DNA of 64,000 nucleotides from positions 70,222,843 through 70,286,842 of the forward strand of contig NC_092860.1 in NCBI RefSeq assembly GCF_032062135.1, given 5' to 3'. The notes beneath the pieces are model-generated. The model ran no database searches and was not told where the DNA came from. It saw nothing but the letters and a program-made list of their open reading frames with translations. Made by a program: the position numbers and the translations under genes. Below are positions 1-11,500 of this stretch, in pieces. This stretch comes from Pyxicephalus adspersus (Eukaryota > Chordata > Amphibia > Anura > Pyxicephalidae). Every line of letters begins with the position of its first letter. The stretch's first letter is position 1.

Positions 1-359
1 TGCTTACTTTAAATTTATTAAACGTTCTCTTTAGTACATTTAGAAATGTGTACATGAAATATAATTATCAAAACATGAACAGCAAACAAATAATGTGTAT
101 ATGTCAGCCATTTCATTTTCATGTAAATATAAAGATAAAATATATAAGAATGTGGGATGACTAAAAATTCAAGCAAAATAGAATTGGCAAATGTTCATCC
201 TATCCCATTTTTAATTTTAAATTATACAAAAAAAAAAAAAACAAAATATGCATTTGCTTTTTTTCTTCTGATTTAAGAAATGTTTTTACAAAGTGAATTG
301 TAGTACTGCATAGTAAAAGTATTCAGTTTGGCGGTGCTAACACCTCTGTTTTATAACTA
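1..359. other. upstream intron or 5' flank, no gene seen
   Basis: AT-rich with an A-run near 228. No exon or promoter signal can be supported. It ends at the TA target dinucleotide of the Tc1 element that follows. Confidence 0.5.
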
Positions 360-1990
360 CAGATAGGTCCATAAATATTTTGACAACTTTTTTTCTAATT
401 TTTGTTCTGTACATAATCACAAATATTTTTAAATGAAACAACTCAGATGCAGTTGAACTGCAGACTTTCAGCTTTAATTCAGTGGGTTGAACAAAATGAT
501 TGCTTGAAAATGTGAGGAACTAAATAAAGCCTTTTATTTTATTTATTTTTTTTTTTTTTACACAATCACTTCATTTTATGGGCTCAAGAGTATTTGGACA
601 ATCGACTTAAAGGTTATTTCATGGGCAGGTGTGGGCAATTCCTTCGGTATGTCATTATCAATTAAGCAGATAAAAGGCCTGGAGTTGATTTGAGGGGCGG
701 GTTTGCCTGTATGTGGAAGACCACATGTGGTCAAAGGACCTCTGCATGCAGGTGAAACAAGCCATCCTTAAGCTGCAAACAGAAAAAACCCATCTGAGAA
801 ATTGTTACAATATTAGGAGTGCCAAAATCTACAGTCTGGTACATCATGAGAAAGAAACAAAGCACTGGTGAACTCAGCAACCCCAAAAGTCCTGGATGTC
901 CACAGAAGACAACAGTGGTGGATGATCGCAGAATCATTTCCATGGTGAAGAGAAACCCCTTCACAACAGCCAACCAAGTGAACAACACTCTCCAGGAGGT
1001 AGACATATCGATATCCAAGTCTACCATAAAGAGAAGACTGCATGAAAGTAAATACAGAGGGAGCACTGCAAGGTGCAAGCCACTCATAAGCCTCAAGAAT
1101 AGAAAGGCTAGATTGGACTTTGCTCAAAAACATCTAAAAAAAGCCAGCACAGTTCTGGAAAATCATTCTTTGGACTGATGAAACCAAGATCAACCTTTAC
1201 CAGAATGATGGCAAGAAAAAAGTATGGGGAAGGCGTGGAACAGCTCATGATCCAAAGCATACCACATGATCTGTAAAACATGGTGGAGGCAGTGTGATGG
1301 CTTGGGTGTGCATAGCTGCCAGTGGCACTGGAATACTAGTGTTTATCCATGATGTGACACAGGACAGAAGCAGCCGAATGAATTCTGAGTTGTTCAGAGA
1401 CTTACTGTTTGCTCAAATCCAGCTAAATGCAGTCACATTGATTGGGAGGCGTTTAATAATACAGATGGACAATGACCCAAAACATACAGCCAAAGCAACC
1501 CAGGAGTTCATTAAGGCAAAGAAGTCAAATATTCTTGAATTGCCAAGTCAGTCACCTGATCTGAACCCAATTGAGCATGCATTTCACTTGTTGGAGTCTA
1601 AACTTCGGACAGAAAGGCCCCAAAACAAACAGCAACTGAAAGCCGCTGCAGTAAAGGCCTGGCAGTGCATTAAAAAGGAGGAAACCCATCATCTGGTCAT
1701 GTCCATGAGTTCAAGACCACAGGGCGTCATTGCCAAGCAAAGGGTTTTCAACCAAGTATTAGAAATGAACATTTTATTTTCAGCTTTTTAATTTGTCCAA
1801 TTACTTTTGATCCCCCCCAAATGGCGTGATTGTCTTCAAAAAGGCTTAAGTTCCTCACATTTTTTAGCAATATTTTTGTTCAAACCACTGAATTAAAGCT
1901 AAAAGTTTTTATTTAAAATTAATTGTGGTAATGTACAGAACCAAAATTAGAAAAAAGTTGTCTCTGCCCAAATATTTATGGACTTAACTG
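360..1990 (+). mobile_element. Tc1-like transposon, copy A, full length
   Basis: The ends are inverted: the left reads CAGATAGGTCCATAAATATT, and the right is the reverse complement of CAGTTAAGTCCATAAATATT. TA lies on both sides (358-359 and 1991-1992). The length of 1631 bp is usual for Tc1-like elements. The transposase inside is broken. The right end is only 50 bp from the splice acceptor of tjp3 coding exon 1. Confidence 0.93.
746..1791 (+). pseudogene. Tc1 transposase pseudogene (copy A)
   Basis: The N-terminal part (from about 819) shows the paired-type HTH region, [17 protein letters not shown] and [15 protein letters not shown]. The catalytic part shows WTDETK near 1153, [12 protein letters not shown] near 1465 and [10 protein letters not shown] near 1552, which are the three acidic positions of a DDE transposase. 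The frame is broken before 819, near 1140-1175 and near 1275, so it is inactive. The family is otherwise about 340 residues in one uninterrupted frame. Confidence 0.92.
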
Positions 1991-2040
1991 TATATTTATT
2001 TACTTTTTAATGATGTTTATTTTTGTTTCCCTTATTTTAG

Positions 2041-2097
2041 GTCCCTGAGATGGAGGAGATGACAATATGGGAACAGTATACTGTTACACTTGTCCGA
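2041..2097 (+). CDS. tjp3: tjp3 coding exon 1 (residues 1-16)
   Basis: The acceptor is a pyrimidine-rich tract ending TTTTAG at 2040; the donor is CGA|GTAAGT. The ATG at 2050 has G at -3 and G at +4. It opens [16 protein letters not shown], the conserved ZO N-terminus and first strand of PDZ1. Nine bases (2041-2049) precede the ATG and are in frame without a stop, so the exon continues a 5' exon outside the window. An N-terminal extension, as some ZO-2 isoforms have, cannot be excluded. Ends in phase 0. Confidence 0.93.
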
Positions 2098-5000
2098 GTA
2101 AGTCATTTGAAAATTTTATATTTGTACTAGGTGAGTTAATAGAAATAAGAATCTACATATTGATTACATAACAGTAGCCTGTGACTTTATTTTATATTTA
2201 CAATAGCAATATCTAACTTCTATAAACATTGCTAGCCCATAGTCCATAACATTTGAATAATGGCACATATGTTAATGTGGTATATGTATGGGGTTTGGGG
2301 CAAAAACAAAACATGTCTTTAACTTCTCTCTTTAGACACAAATGGCTCTTTAAAGTCACAAGTTGTGCACTTAATATTAGGTGAAAAATTACTGATTGAT
2401 AAGAAGTAGGAGACACTCTTTCTGCTGTTTTCCTGTTTTGTTTTTTAAGATCTCAATCTCAAGATCTTTGTTTTCAAGGTCAGAACTGTGTCATTAGTAA
2501 ATTAGGAGGCAAAGATATTTCAGTGAGTAGAAAAGTTTCTTTTGGTTTTTCCTTGTCACCTTTTAAGTATTGCCTGAAGCTGAACAGTAAATTAGCAAGA
2601 AAACTAAGCATCTAGTGCTCAAACACACTGCTGGTAGGCATTGGATTTATTTTATATAATTTCAGAATAGATTGAATTGTTATGTTGATGTTTTAATAAA
2701 ATATTAATATGGATGGAGCGGAAACCAAGTTGTTGGAATTCCTTTTCCTCATTTAAATCAAACTTTGCTACGATAATAAAATGTAAATTATCACTTATCA
2801 CATAATAGAGGTTCCACCAGTTGTTTTTTAGGGAGTCCTGCCAAGTTTTATTGATGTAAATAATAAAGGTTAAGTAGAGTTTGTGTCAAGCGGTATTACC
2901 CTTCATAGTAGTGTTTTGGCTGGGAGAGGGAGAAGCACCACAAAGCATCAGGTGTACTCCAGTAGTGATGTACTTAGAGTGGCATGTTGGTACGAGGAGT
3001 TAGCACATTGACAGAGATGAACTAGGGCTAGGGGAGGGACAAGACCTGTTACAATTACTTAAATGTAGCAAAAAAAAAAAAAATGTACTAACATTAAAAT
3101 TTCTTTGTTTTGATTTTTATGTTAATAATTTCTAACCTCTCCAATTCTGATACCATCCTGATTCATAACACTGAAATTTTAAAGTTAATAATTTCTAACC
3201 ACTCCAATTCTGAGACCATCCTGATTCATAATAACAATTTTAGGACTTTGGGATGCAATGAAAACTTTTAGGCTTTTGTTAGCTTCCTAGAATAAAAAGG
3301 ATTCTAGAATAAACTCTTTGCAGGCTTTTTCAGCATTTGGTCTGACACTGGAAAAAAAATATAATGCTAGGATTTTTGTAAAAAAATTGACTTGTTGAAA
3401 GTCATGTGTGTAATTACTATAGTTAAAGGTAAACTGTTTTCTGTTACATGTAAAATATCCTTATGCTTAACCTACTAACTCTAGGAGTGTAGGGAATTAG
3501 TCGGAAATGTTCATAGTTTCGATCAGACAGTCAGGATGTAATCTTTTCAATGACTTGATGTTTTGTTTCTTTAACAAAGAAGTATGAAACCAGATGTTGC
3601 TCCCACCATAGAAGGTGCCCCATCACTAGTAATTGAAACCACTTTTTCTGGATTTATGTCTTGTAACAAAAAAGCCTCAATCACAGCCGTGTAGATATCT
3701 ATCCCTTGTGTTCTCTCAGGCAAAGACACCAGTTTCACCAGCTCTTCTCTCATGATGTCACCAACAGCATAACGCAAAATTACTGCTAGCCTTGCCTAGT
3801 TTATATCTGTGCTTTCATCCAAGCACATGGAGTAACAGGCTGCCTTTTGTAAGTCAGTGGTGAGCTGCTGACTAACATCACTTGCCATGCGCTGGTCTCC
3901 ATCTTTAACGGTATTTCTGCTGGCATGTCAGACATGCTTTGAATAGTTTTATCCCTGTTTGGGAAATGATGAAAAAGGGATTTACTCCCAGACAACATGT
4001 CTGTTTCGATGATATCCCCATCAGAAATGTTTTGATATGCACCGTGAAATTTGAAAACTGGCATCTGTCAGATGACTTGTTCTAGAAAGATAGTTGCATA
4101 CTGGGATTGATATTTCCTCAATTTCAAGAAACTCTTTTCTTTCAGTTTCACCAAGTTTGGCGACACTTTTGTGGTTGGTGTCAAGGTGCTGTCTGACACT
4201 TGATGTGCGACACACAACACTTTCATTACATAGAATACATAACGCTTTCAGATTGCGTTCAGTCACTCCAACTGACTCTGTCCAGGCCTCTTGGAACGAT
4301 CATCTACTATTTTTTTTTTTTGCTGTACTAATTTTTGGGTGTTCAAGACTTGGAGTCCACAAAAACACAAAATTTAAAAAAAATGAAGCACCAAATACAA
4401 ATCTATTTCTATACCACAAATAACTAACACTATTAGTTAACACTAAAGAAATGGATATTCCCTGAATCAACACTCTTTGGCAGTGATTCTCAGTTGAGGT
4501 TCTTTTTGAATTTGCTGACCACCAGCACAAGGAAATAATGTTTCACTGACCACCAGCTTTTGGCCTACTCTGAAAAAGGCATCTAAGGGATCATTTCCTA
4601 CCTTTGGTTCACCTTTGCTGTACATGCGTTTGACCTGCTTCCTGGGGAATTTGCATAAATAGGAAGTGGAGGTGTAGCACACATTTCATATACACAGGGG
4701 AAATGTGACACAAAAAGAATGCGGTCAAGAACAAACAGTCATTTTCTCAACGAACGTTCGTCCTGAACACTGCTCGATTACTTCTTCCTGCAGTATGTCT
4801 TTCCACATGTTCTTACATAAAAAGAAAGCAGCCCTTGCTATGGTGTGTTTGTTAGGTGATGAACATGATGTACAAGGACAAGTTGTGAAGAAACACAGAG
4901 TGTGGTTTAAAGATTGGTTGATGAACTGTGACACCATTTCCCACAAGAAAAATCTATGTGAACTGCGCTTTACGTTCCCTGAAGACTATAAAAATTTATC

Positions 5001-8000
5001 TTCGAATGTCAGATGTGTACTTTCAAAACTACATACAGCAGTAGGGCCTTTTCTCCAGAAACAAAAACCCTGCATGCGAAAGTCCGTAACAGCGGAACAG
5101 AGGTTTCTTGCCACTGGAAGGACATGAAGCTCTCTACTGGGATCTTACTGAGGGTAATAGGTCATATTATCCCTAAGACATGTGCAGCAATTATTGAATG
5201 CTTGAAAGATAAATACATGAAGGTAGGTATCCCATACAATTATTACAGAAAGATTTGGTTTCCAAAAAAATATACCATTGTTTTTTGTTTTTTTTAAATA
5301 AAATTTTTATTTTGTTTTTCCAACTAGTACAACAACAAAAAAAAAATAATACAACACAATCTATAAAAAAAAACAAAAATACAATTCCAGTGTTACTTCA
5401 CAGCTAGTTTCCATAACATATCACAATCCAAATAAAATACAATACAATAAAACATAGAACATAACATAAAAAGAAAAGTAAATAAACACAAAAACTCTAA
5501 CTATCTATCTATCTATCTATAGGCCCGAAAATTCTTTACAAACATAAATGATGAATAATCTTATTGGAAAGCATTATAGTACATAACAATCCATACCGTC
5601 CAGGATGCTCACAATCATTTTAAATTACAGCAGTCCCTGTGTTATTATCCACGTAGAATGTTTGAAGCGTTCATAGATGATCAATTTTTCCTGTACACTA
5701 AGTACTTTTTCTATATATTGGTACCATATCTGGAAGAAGCGGGTGATCCGTTTATCTCCCTCTCTCTCTGACTCAAATAATTCCCTATCAAATACTACTT
5801 TTACCAATGCGAGTACCTCCCGTACAGACGGGGCCTCAGAATTAATCCAATCCTGTAGAATCACTCTCCTAGCCGTTAGTAGACATATACTGGTCCAACC
5901 TCTATATTTAACTGGGAATGGGACAGAGTCCTCATGCTCCCAAGAACCAAATAAACACAAAATGGGGTCCTTAAGGAGCATTTGATCTGTGGTTTAATTT
6001 ATAAATTGTAACACCTCATCCCATAACTGACCTATCTGCGGACAAGTCCACAAATAATGTGTTAATGTAGTATTTAATGCTCCACATTTAGGACAGTATG
6101 AATATGTCCTCTGCAACTCGGCCGAATCAGGTTTCCTCATGCTCTATGCTCTATGTATAATTTTGAAATGTGATTCCCTCCAGACCTCGTTCACCATACA
6201 ATTCCGTACATTCTGGTAGCCTTGTATAAGCCACCAGATCTGTGTCACATTTGTTTCTGTAAGTGGTTTATTAAAGATACTTTGATAGAATTGGTAAATA
6301 TTAAATATAGAGGGTGACGCTAGTCAGTTTATCAAATACATCCTGCTGCATAGGATCATCCCGCACATATAGGATCATCCTGCACATGTGTCATTGATTT
6401 GTAATATGTCACAGCTTGTAAATAGTACGAGGGGTGAACCGACCATCCTGGCAGATCATACTTCGTCTGAAGAGCTTGAGCAGACAACATTCGGTTGGTC
6501 TCTCTCTCCAATAAATCCTTCCATTAACATAGCCCTTTTTCTTTCCATTTATGAAACACTTTACTCATATATCCAGATACAAAACCTGGATCACCATTAA
6601 TAGGAAGGTACTTGGATACATACGCAGGTAGTTTTAATTTACGTCTAATCTCTCTCCAAGTGAGTACCGTATCCCTCACTAGCAAATTATATCTGATTAA
6701 GGCAGGTAACTGTGAGACCTTACAGTGGAGTAAAGCTTTCAAATCCCATGGTGTTACCAAGTTCATTTCCAACTCAAAATTGGAGTACCTGGAGGTATCC
6801 ACTATCCAGTCTATAACATGGCGAGTAATACATGCCAAATTTATATAGTCTCACATTTGGGAACAAAAGTGCAAAAAACAAGTTTGAAACATTCTTTTTT
6901 TAAAAATTAGTAAAATGGTGGTTTTCATTGTCATAGTCACTTGGCTGAACTGAGGAAGAGCAGTGGTGCAGGGCTCATATTGGTGGTATGGAAGGTAACT
7001 AGATACAGGCATTATACTCATCCTCTTGATGGCTGAGTATTGCCATAGCTTGCTTCAATGCTTTCTTTTTTTCCAGCTCCTCTTGTTTTCATTTCCGCCT
7101 CTTTTTTTTGGGTGATGTCAGAAATGACTGGAGTGGATGTTGCAGCATGTGAAGTCTCTGCAAGGTCTCTAGAGGAAGTCTGCAAGAAAAAAACACCGGA
7201 GGAATGGCTGATCATAGCTGCAAATTTCAAACAATTTTGGAACTTCCTGAATTGTGTAGGAGCAATTGACGGGAAACATGTTGGAAACATATTGTCAAAA
7301 ACAAGCAAATGTCTGATGGAGGGGTCCTGGACACGACACCATTACATTAAAAGTTGATCAATAAGCAACTGCACCTTCCTAGTAACAACCAAACTGTAGA
7401 TGGTATGAACTGTGTGTTTGTTGCAGATGAAGCTTTCATGTTACATGCTAACTTATTGAAACCATTCCCTCAGAAAAAAATAAAAACAAAAGAAAAAAAA
7501 TTACAACTGTAGGCTTTCCCGTGCGAGGAGGGTGGTTGAAAATGAATTTGGCATTCTAGCAAATCACTTCTTATTCTTTCATAGTGCTATTAATCTGTGT
7601 ATGGACAAAATTGACAAGGTGATCTTTTCTTAAATTAATAATAATTTTCTAGAACAGTGCACCTTTTGGCCCACAAATGGAGCAAGAATATGCTACAGCA
7701 GCACAAATGGCTTCGGGGGAAAACAGCAGCCAATTCACGGGTCTGGTGGATCTTCAGCATGCGGTACCTCAAAATGCTACAGTGTAAGCTAAACAAAACT
7801 GTATTCAGTACATGCAGTACTGCAATACATCTGGAGCAGTGGAATGGCAGGATAGCATGAGAGTTTAGCATTGCCTTCAATAAAAATCTGTAAAATTGTT
7901 TTATTTTTATAAACTTCTGAGCTAACAGCATGCCATCCAGGCATTGTGTGCTTGTCCCTGCATCATTGTTGTCATCTCGCAGGTTGGACACTGACAAACG

Positions 8001-8439
8001 ACTTTCCTTGTACTCGGAGGTGAAAGATAGCAGATTAAAGTACCACGGTTTGGGTACACACACATCCTCTGTGCCAGCACCTGACCATTGTGAAGCCTTT
8101 ACTTTATTCAGTTCTTTCTTGAACACTGTGCACAAGTTTTGTATTTTTGTGCTTCACATAGTGAAACTCATAAATTTGTTTAGTCAACTTGAACGTAAAC
8201 CACCCACTCAAATAAAAGAATTGGCACAGGCAGAGCACTTATACCTACCTTAATGGAATGCTCCATGAAAGAATGCTCTCACCAATATCGCTAAAACTAA
8301 AGGAAAACCTACTACACAGGATTAAGACTGTGAGCACAACGCTCTAAACTGTGTCCGAGGTGGTGAGGGGTGCAGACCGCGTGCTGATGCTGCAGCAAGC
8401 AAAATTTTATTAAAACGTACATATACATGTACAGTAAAA

Positions 8440-8491
<52 letters not shown>

Positions 8492-8509
8492 GTATGTGTG
8501 TGTGTGTGT

Positions 8510-8566
<57 letters not shown>

Positions 8567-11500
8567 TATATCCTACTTTTTTTATTAATTTTTTTTTGAC
8601 TCTCATGGTTAAAAGCAAGATAAATATGATAGAATAATGAGAATTAAAGCATAAGAGAGTGTGGGAACAGAACAGCTCTCGAATGTGATGCAGAAAAAGG
8701 AGGACAAAAAACAGCGCAGGACTGTGATGCAGAAGGAGGACAAAAAATAGTGCAGGAATGTGATGGAAAAGTAAAATAGGAAACAGAAAACACGAAACAT
8801 ATTGTTCATATTGTACTGTTCTTTTTAAGTTAACTTTTTACTGTAGTTTCTATTTCAAGTTTGGCCATGATGTTGTACACGTAGTGTCTATTGCTACTCC
8901 TGGAGTTAGTCTTTGGTCACATTGTGGTGTATGCAGTGATCTATGTCCAACCACAATGCATATTCAGCTGTATTTCTGTCCATTATGAATTGGGCAGTAC
9001 ACTTCATGGGATAGAAATGCATGCAGCAGTGTGTTACTGTGTTGCAGCCAATCCCTGCTCTGCATCACACTGCACATAGTGTGATCCGTGCCGGGAGGAA
9101 CATGAATTCTAGGACAACGTGGGACCGGATTGAGGGAAGGACAAGTGCCATCTAGGAATCTGCATGATTAAAGGTAAGTATGTTTTTTTCCCCAAGTTTA
9201 GGTCTGTTTTAAACCATTAAATATCAATATTCCATGCAGTACTTTATCTGTTGCTAGATTTCTGATAGCCAGCTTCATTCAATCCACTTCCTTCTGAGCT
9301 CTTTATCATCAACACGATTCTTGTCGACACATGAACTGATTTTTCTACTTGTTCAGATAACCACAGCATTAAGAATAGCACAGGTCAGGTAATTCAATGA
9401 TTAGAAATTCAGATTTGCCATTCTAATACTATTGATCCAACTGTTAAATTAAGTCTGACTTTAGTGTTTGACCACAGCTAAACTGAAAAAATGAAATAGG
9501 TAAAATGTCTTATTCCCCTGCAAATGATTGGTATTCTGGGTTGGGTTTTTGAAGAATCATCTTGTAACATTATGTAGAATGTCTAATAAAGTGAACAATC
9601 TCTTCTTTTTTTGTATCAAAATAATCTGCAGGACCCTCGAAAAGGCTTTGGTATTGCTATCGCTGGAGGCAGAGACCGTCCAAGTAGCAGAGATGGTGAT
9701 TGCTCAGTCATTGTTTCAGACATCATTCCTGGTGGACCTGCAGATGGTCGATTACAGTAAGCAAAAGATAATTTTTCAATTATTATTATTTTGGTCATAG
9801 ATGTTCTGTTTAAACTAAATGTGTATAGTGTTTGCTGATATTTATGCATTTTGCAGCACAAGGGATCGCATTGTAATGGTCAATGGTGTTTCAATGGAAA
9901 ATGTGACTTCATCATTTGCAATCCACACACTGAAGTCCTGCTCCAAGACGGCCAATGTGGTAAGTCATTTACATGTTTCCAAAAATATCCAAACTTAAAA
10001 TTGTAAGATTGTAAATAGTATAATTAGCTAGTATTTTAATGTTCAGAATTAATATTTGTGTCATGACCTGGGAACAGTGTCAGATCCAATAGCAAGCAAG
10101 TCCATTGCTGTAAACAGGCCAGGTTCAGTAAACAGGTAGTGTTAACAGTAGAATAGTTAGTGATCAAACCAATTGATTGTATCAGGATTGAAACAGAGTG
10201 AGTGATTAGTAAATTTGTTTTCAAAATGGTAGAGAAAGATTAGAAGTGAGTGGAATAGAATAACTAGATTTGGAAATTCTGTGTAAAAATTAAACATAAA
10301 ATTACTTTAAATAGTTTCTTTGACTAATTTTGGACTGCATGGGGGCAGTCTGAATCCTTTTTTCTGTTTTGCTTTCCTCCAGTTGTGCTCTGGATGGTTG
10401 TGCTGGTTCCACATGTACTCCTTCACATCAGGAACAGGTCTCTGGATCACATATCCAGGATTGGTTCTTTTTAAATGTTTCATCACGCCATACTCGTAGC
10501 AAACAGTGTAATTCGTTTTGGAGTGATTATTCAGCTAGTTCTCTGCGGAGGCCTTCTCACGTGCGATCCGCCCACCACACATGCCTTCTTTGCTCAGTTC
10601 TTATCATTGGTATCTTGTCATCTGAACAGATGATAGCTAGGCACAAACAGCTTTTTTGCTTTATCAAAAAAAGCTGACTGTGTATAAATGGGAGTGTGCA
10701 AAGACATTGGCAACACTGTGATAGCTGTGTGTGTAAAAGCAGCATGTCGATGGTTTAGGAGATATAAAGGTTGTGACACCGAGAGTTGTTAGTCTTCAGA
10801 ATATGACATGCAGCTTTTACACACACCACTATCATACTGTGCTAAAAATTACATCATTATAGTCCACACGGGTACACGGCCATCATACTCCCTCATCTTG
10901 CTTATGACTGTTTTGCATTGATGAAGCAGAACACTGCCTGTCCCACCCCTACCACATGCTGTGCAGTGATGAAAAGGTGACACCAGCAGTCCCACCCTCA
11001 TCTGATATCACATGTTCACATGCATAATGTTCCTAAAGCATCTCCACATTTTTAACATTATAGAAGAGGGTGGCTATCCCTTTTGTATAATGGAACTTTT
11101 TTTTTTTTTAATACTTTTTAAAATTATTTAAAAAAATAATTTAACCCTTCCCCCTTTCTATCTGCACCGCTACAGATGGAAACCCGCAGATTTTTTGTAT
11201 AATTGCATCACATATCCCAGGAGGCTGTGGGCTGCTCCTTCTACATCATCAGGGGCTTTACTATAATGAAAACAAAAGTGCTCAATCTCACGTATACACA
11301 GTGAGATCAGCATTTTTTTTATTTTACATTTTCAGGAAATCATCACCTGATCTCACACCTGCACAGTGCAAGATCAGGTGATGTGAGGTAGAACCTAAAA
11401 AAACAATGGCGACAATGATGGATGGAATAGTGAGCAAAGGAAAGCCGAGGCAGCGCGGGACTCCATGGTCTGTTTGTGGCAAAATTAAGGGTGATTTTTT

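Larger units (their letters stand above)
4640..8400. mobile_element. PIF/Harbinger DNA transposon, decayed, two genes (ends approximate)
   Basis: Delimited only by its recognisable genes: a plus-strand transposase in at least two blocks (4823-5222 and 7165-7620) and a convergent minus-strand MADF-type gene (8135-7925). Harbinger elements typically encode a DDE nuclease and a separate DNA-binding protein, so the pairing supports the assignment. The gap between transposase blocks holds a later L1-like insertion. Terminal repeats and the 3-bp target duplication were not identified. Confidence 0.72.

Noticed and set aside
7635..8135. 166-residue minus-strand open frame as a single gene
   Set aside because: Only the first 70 residues (8135-7925) resemble a MADF partner protein. 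The rest runs antisense through the Harbinger transposase tail and looks like chance.
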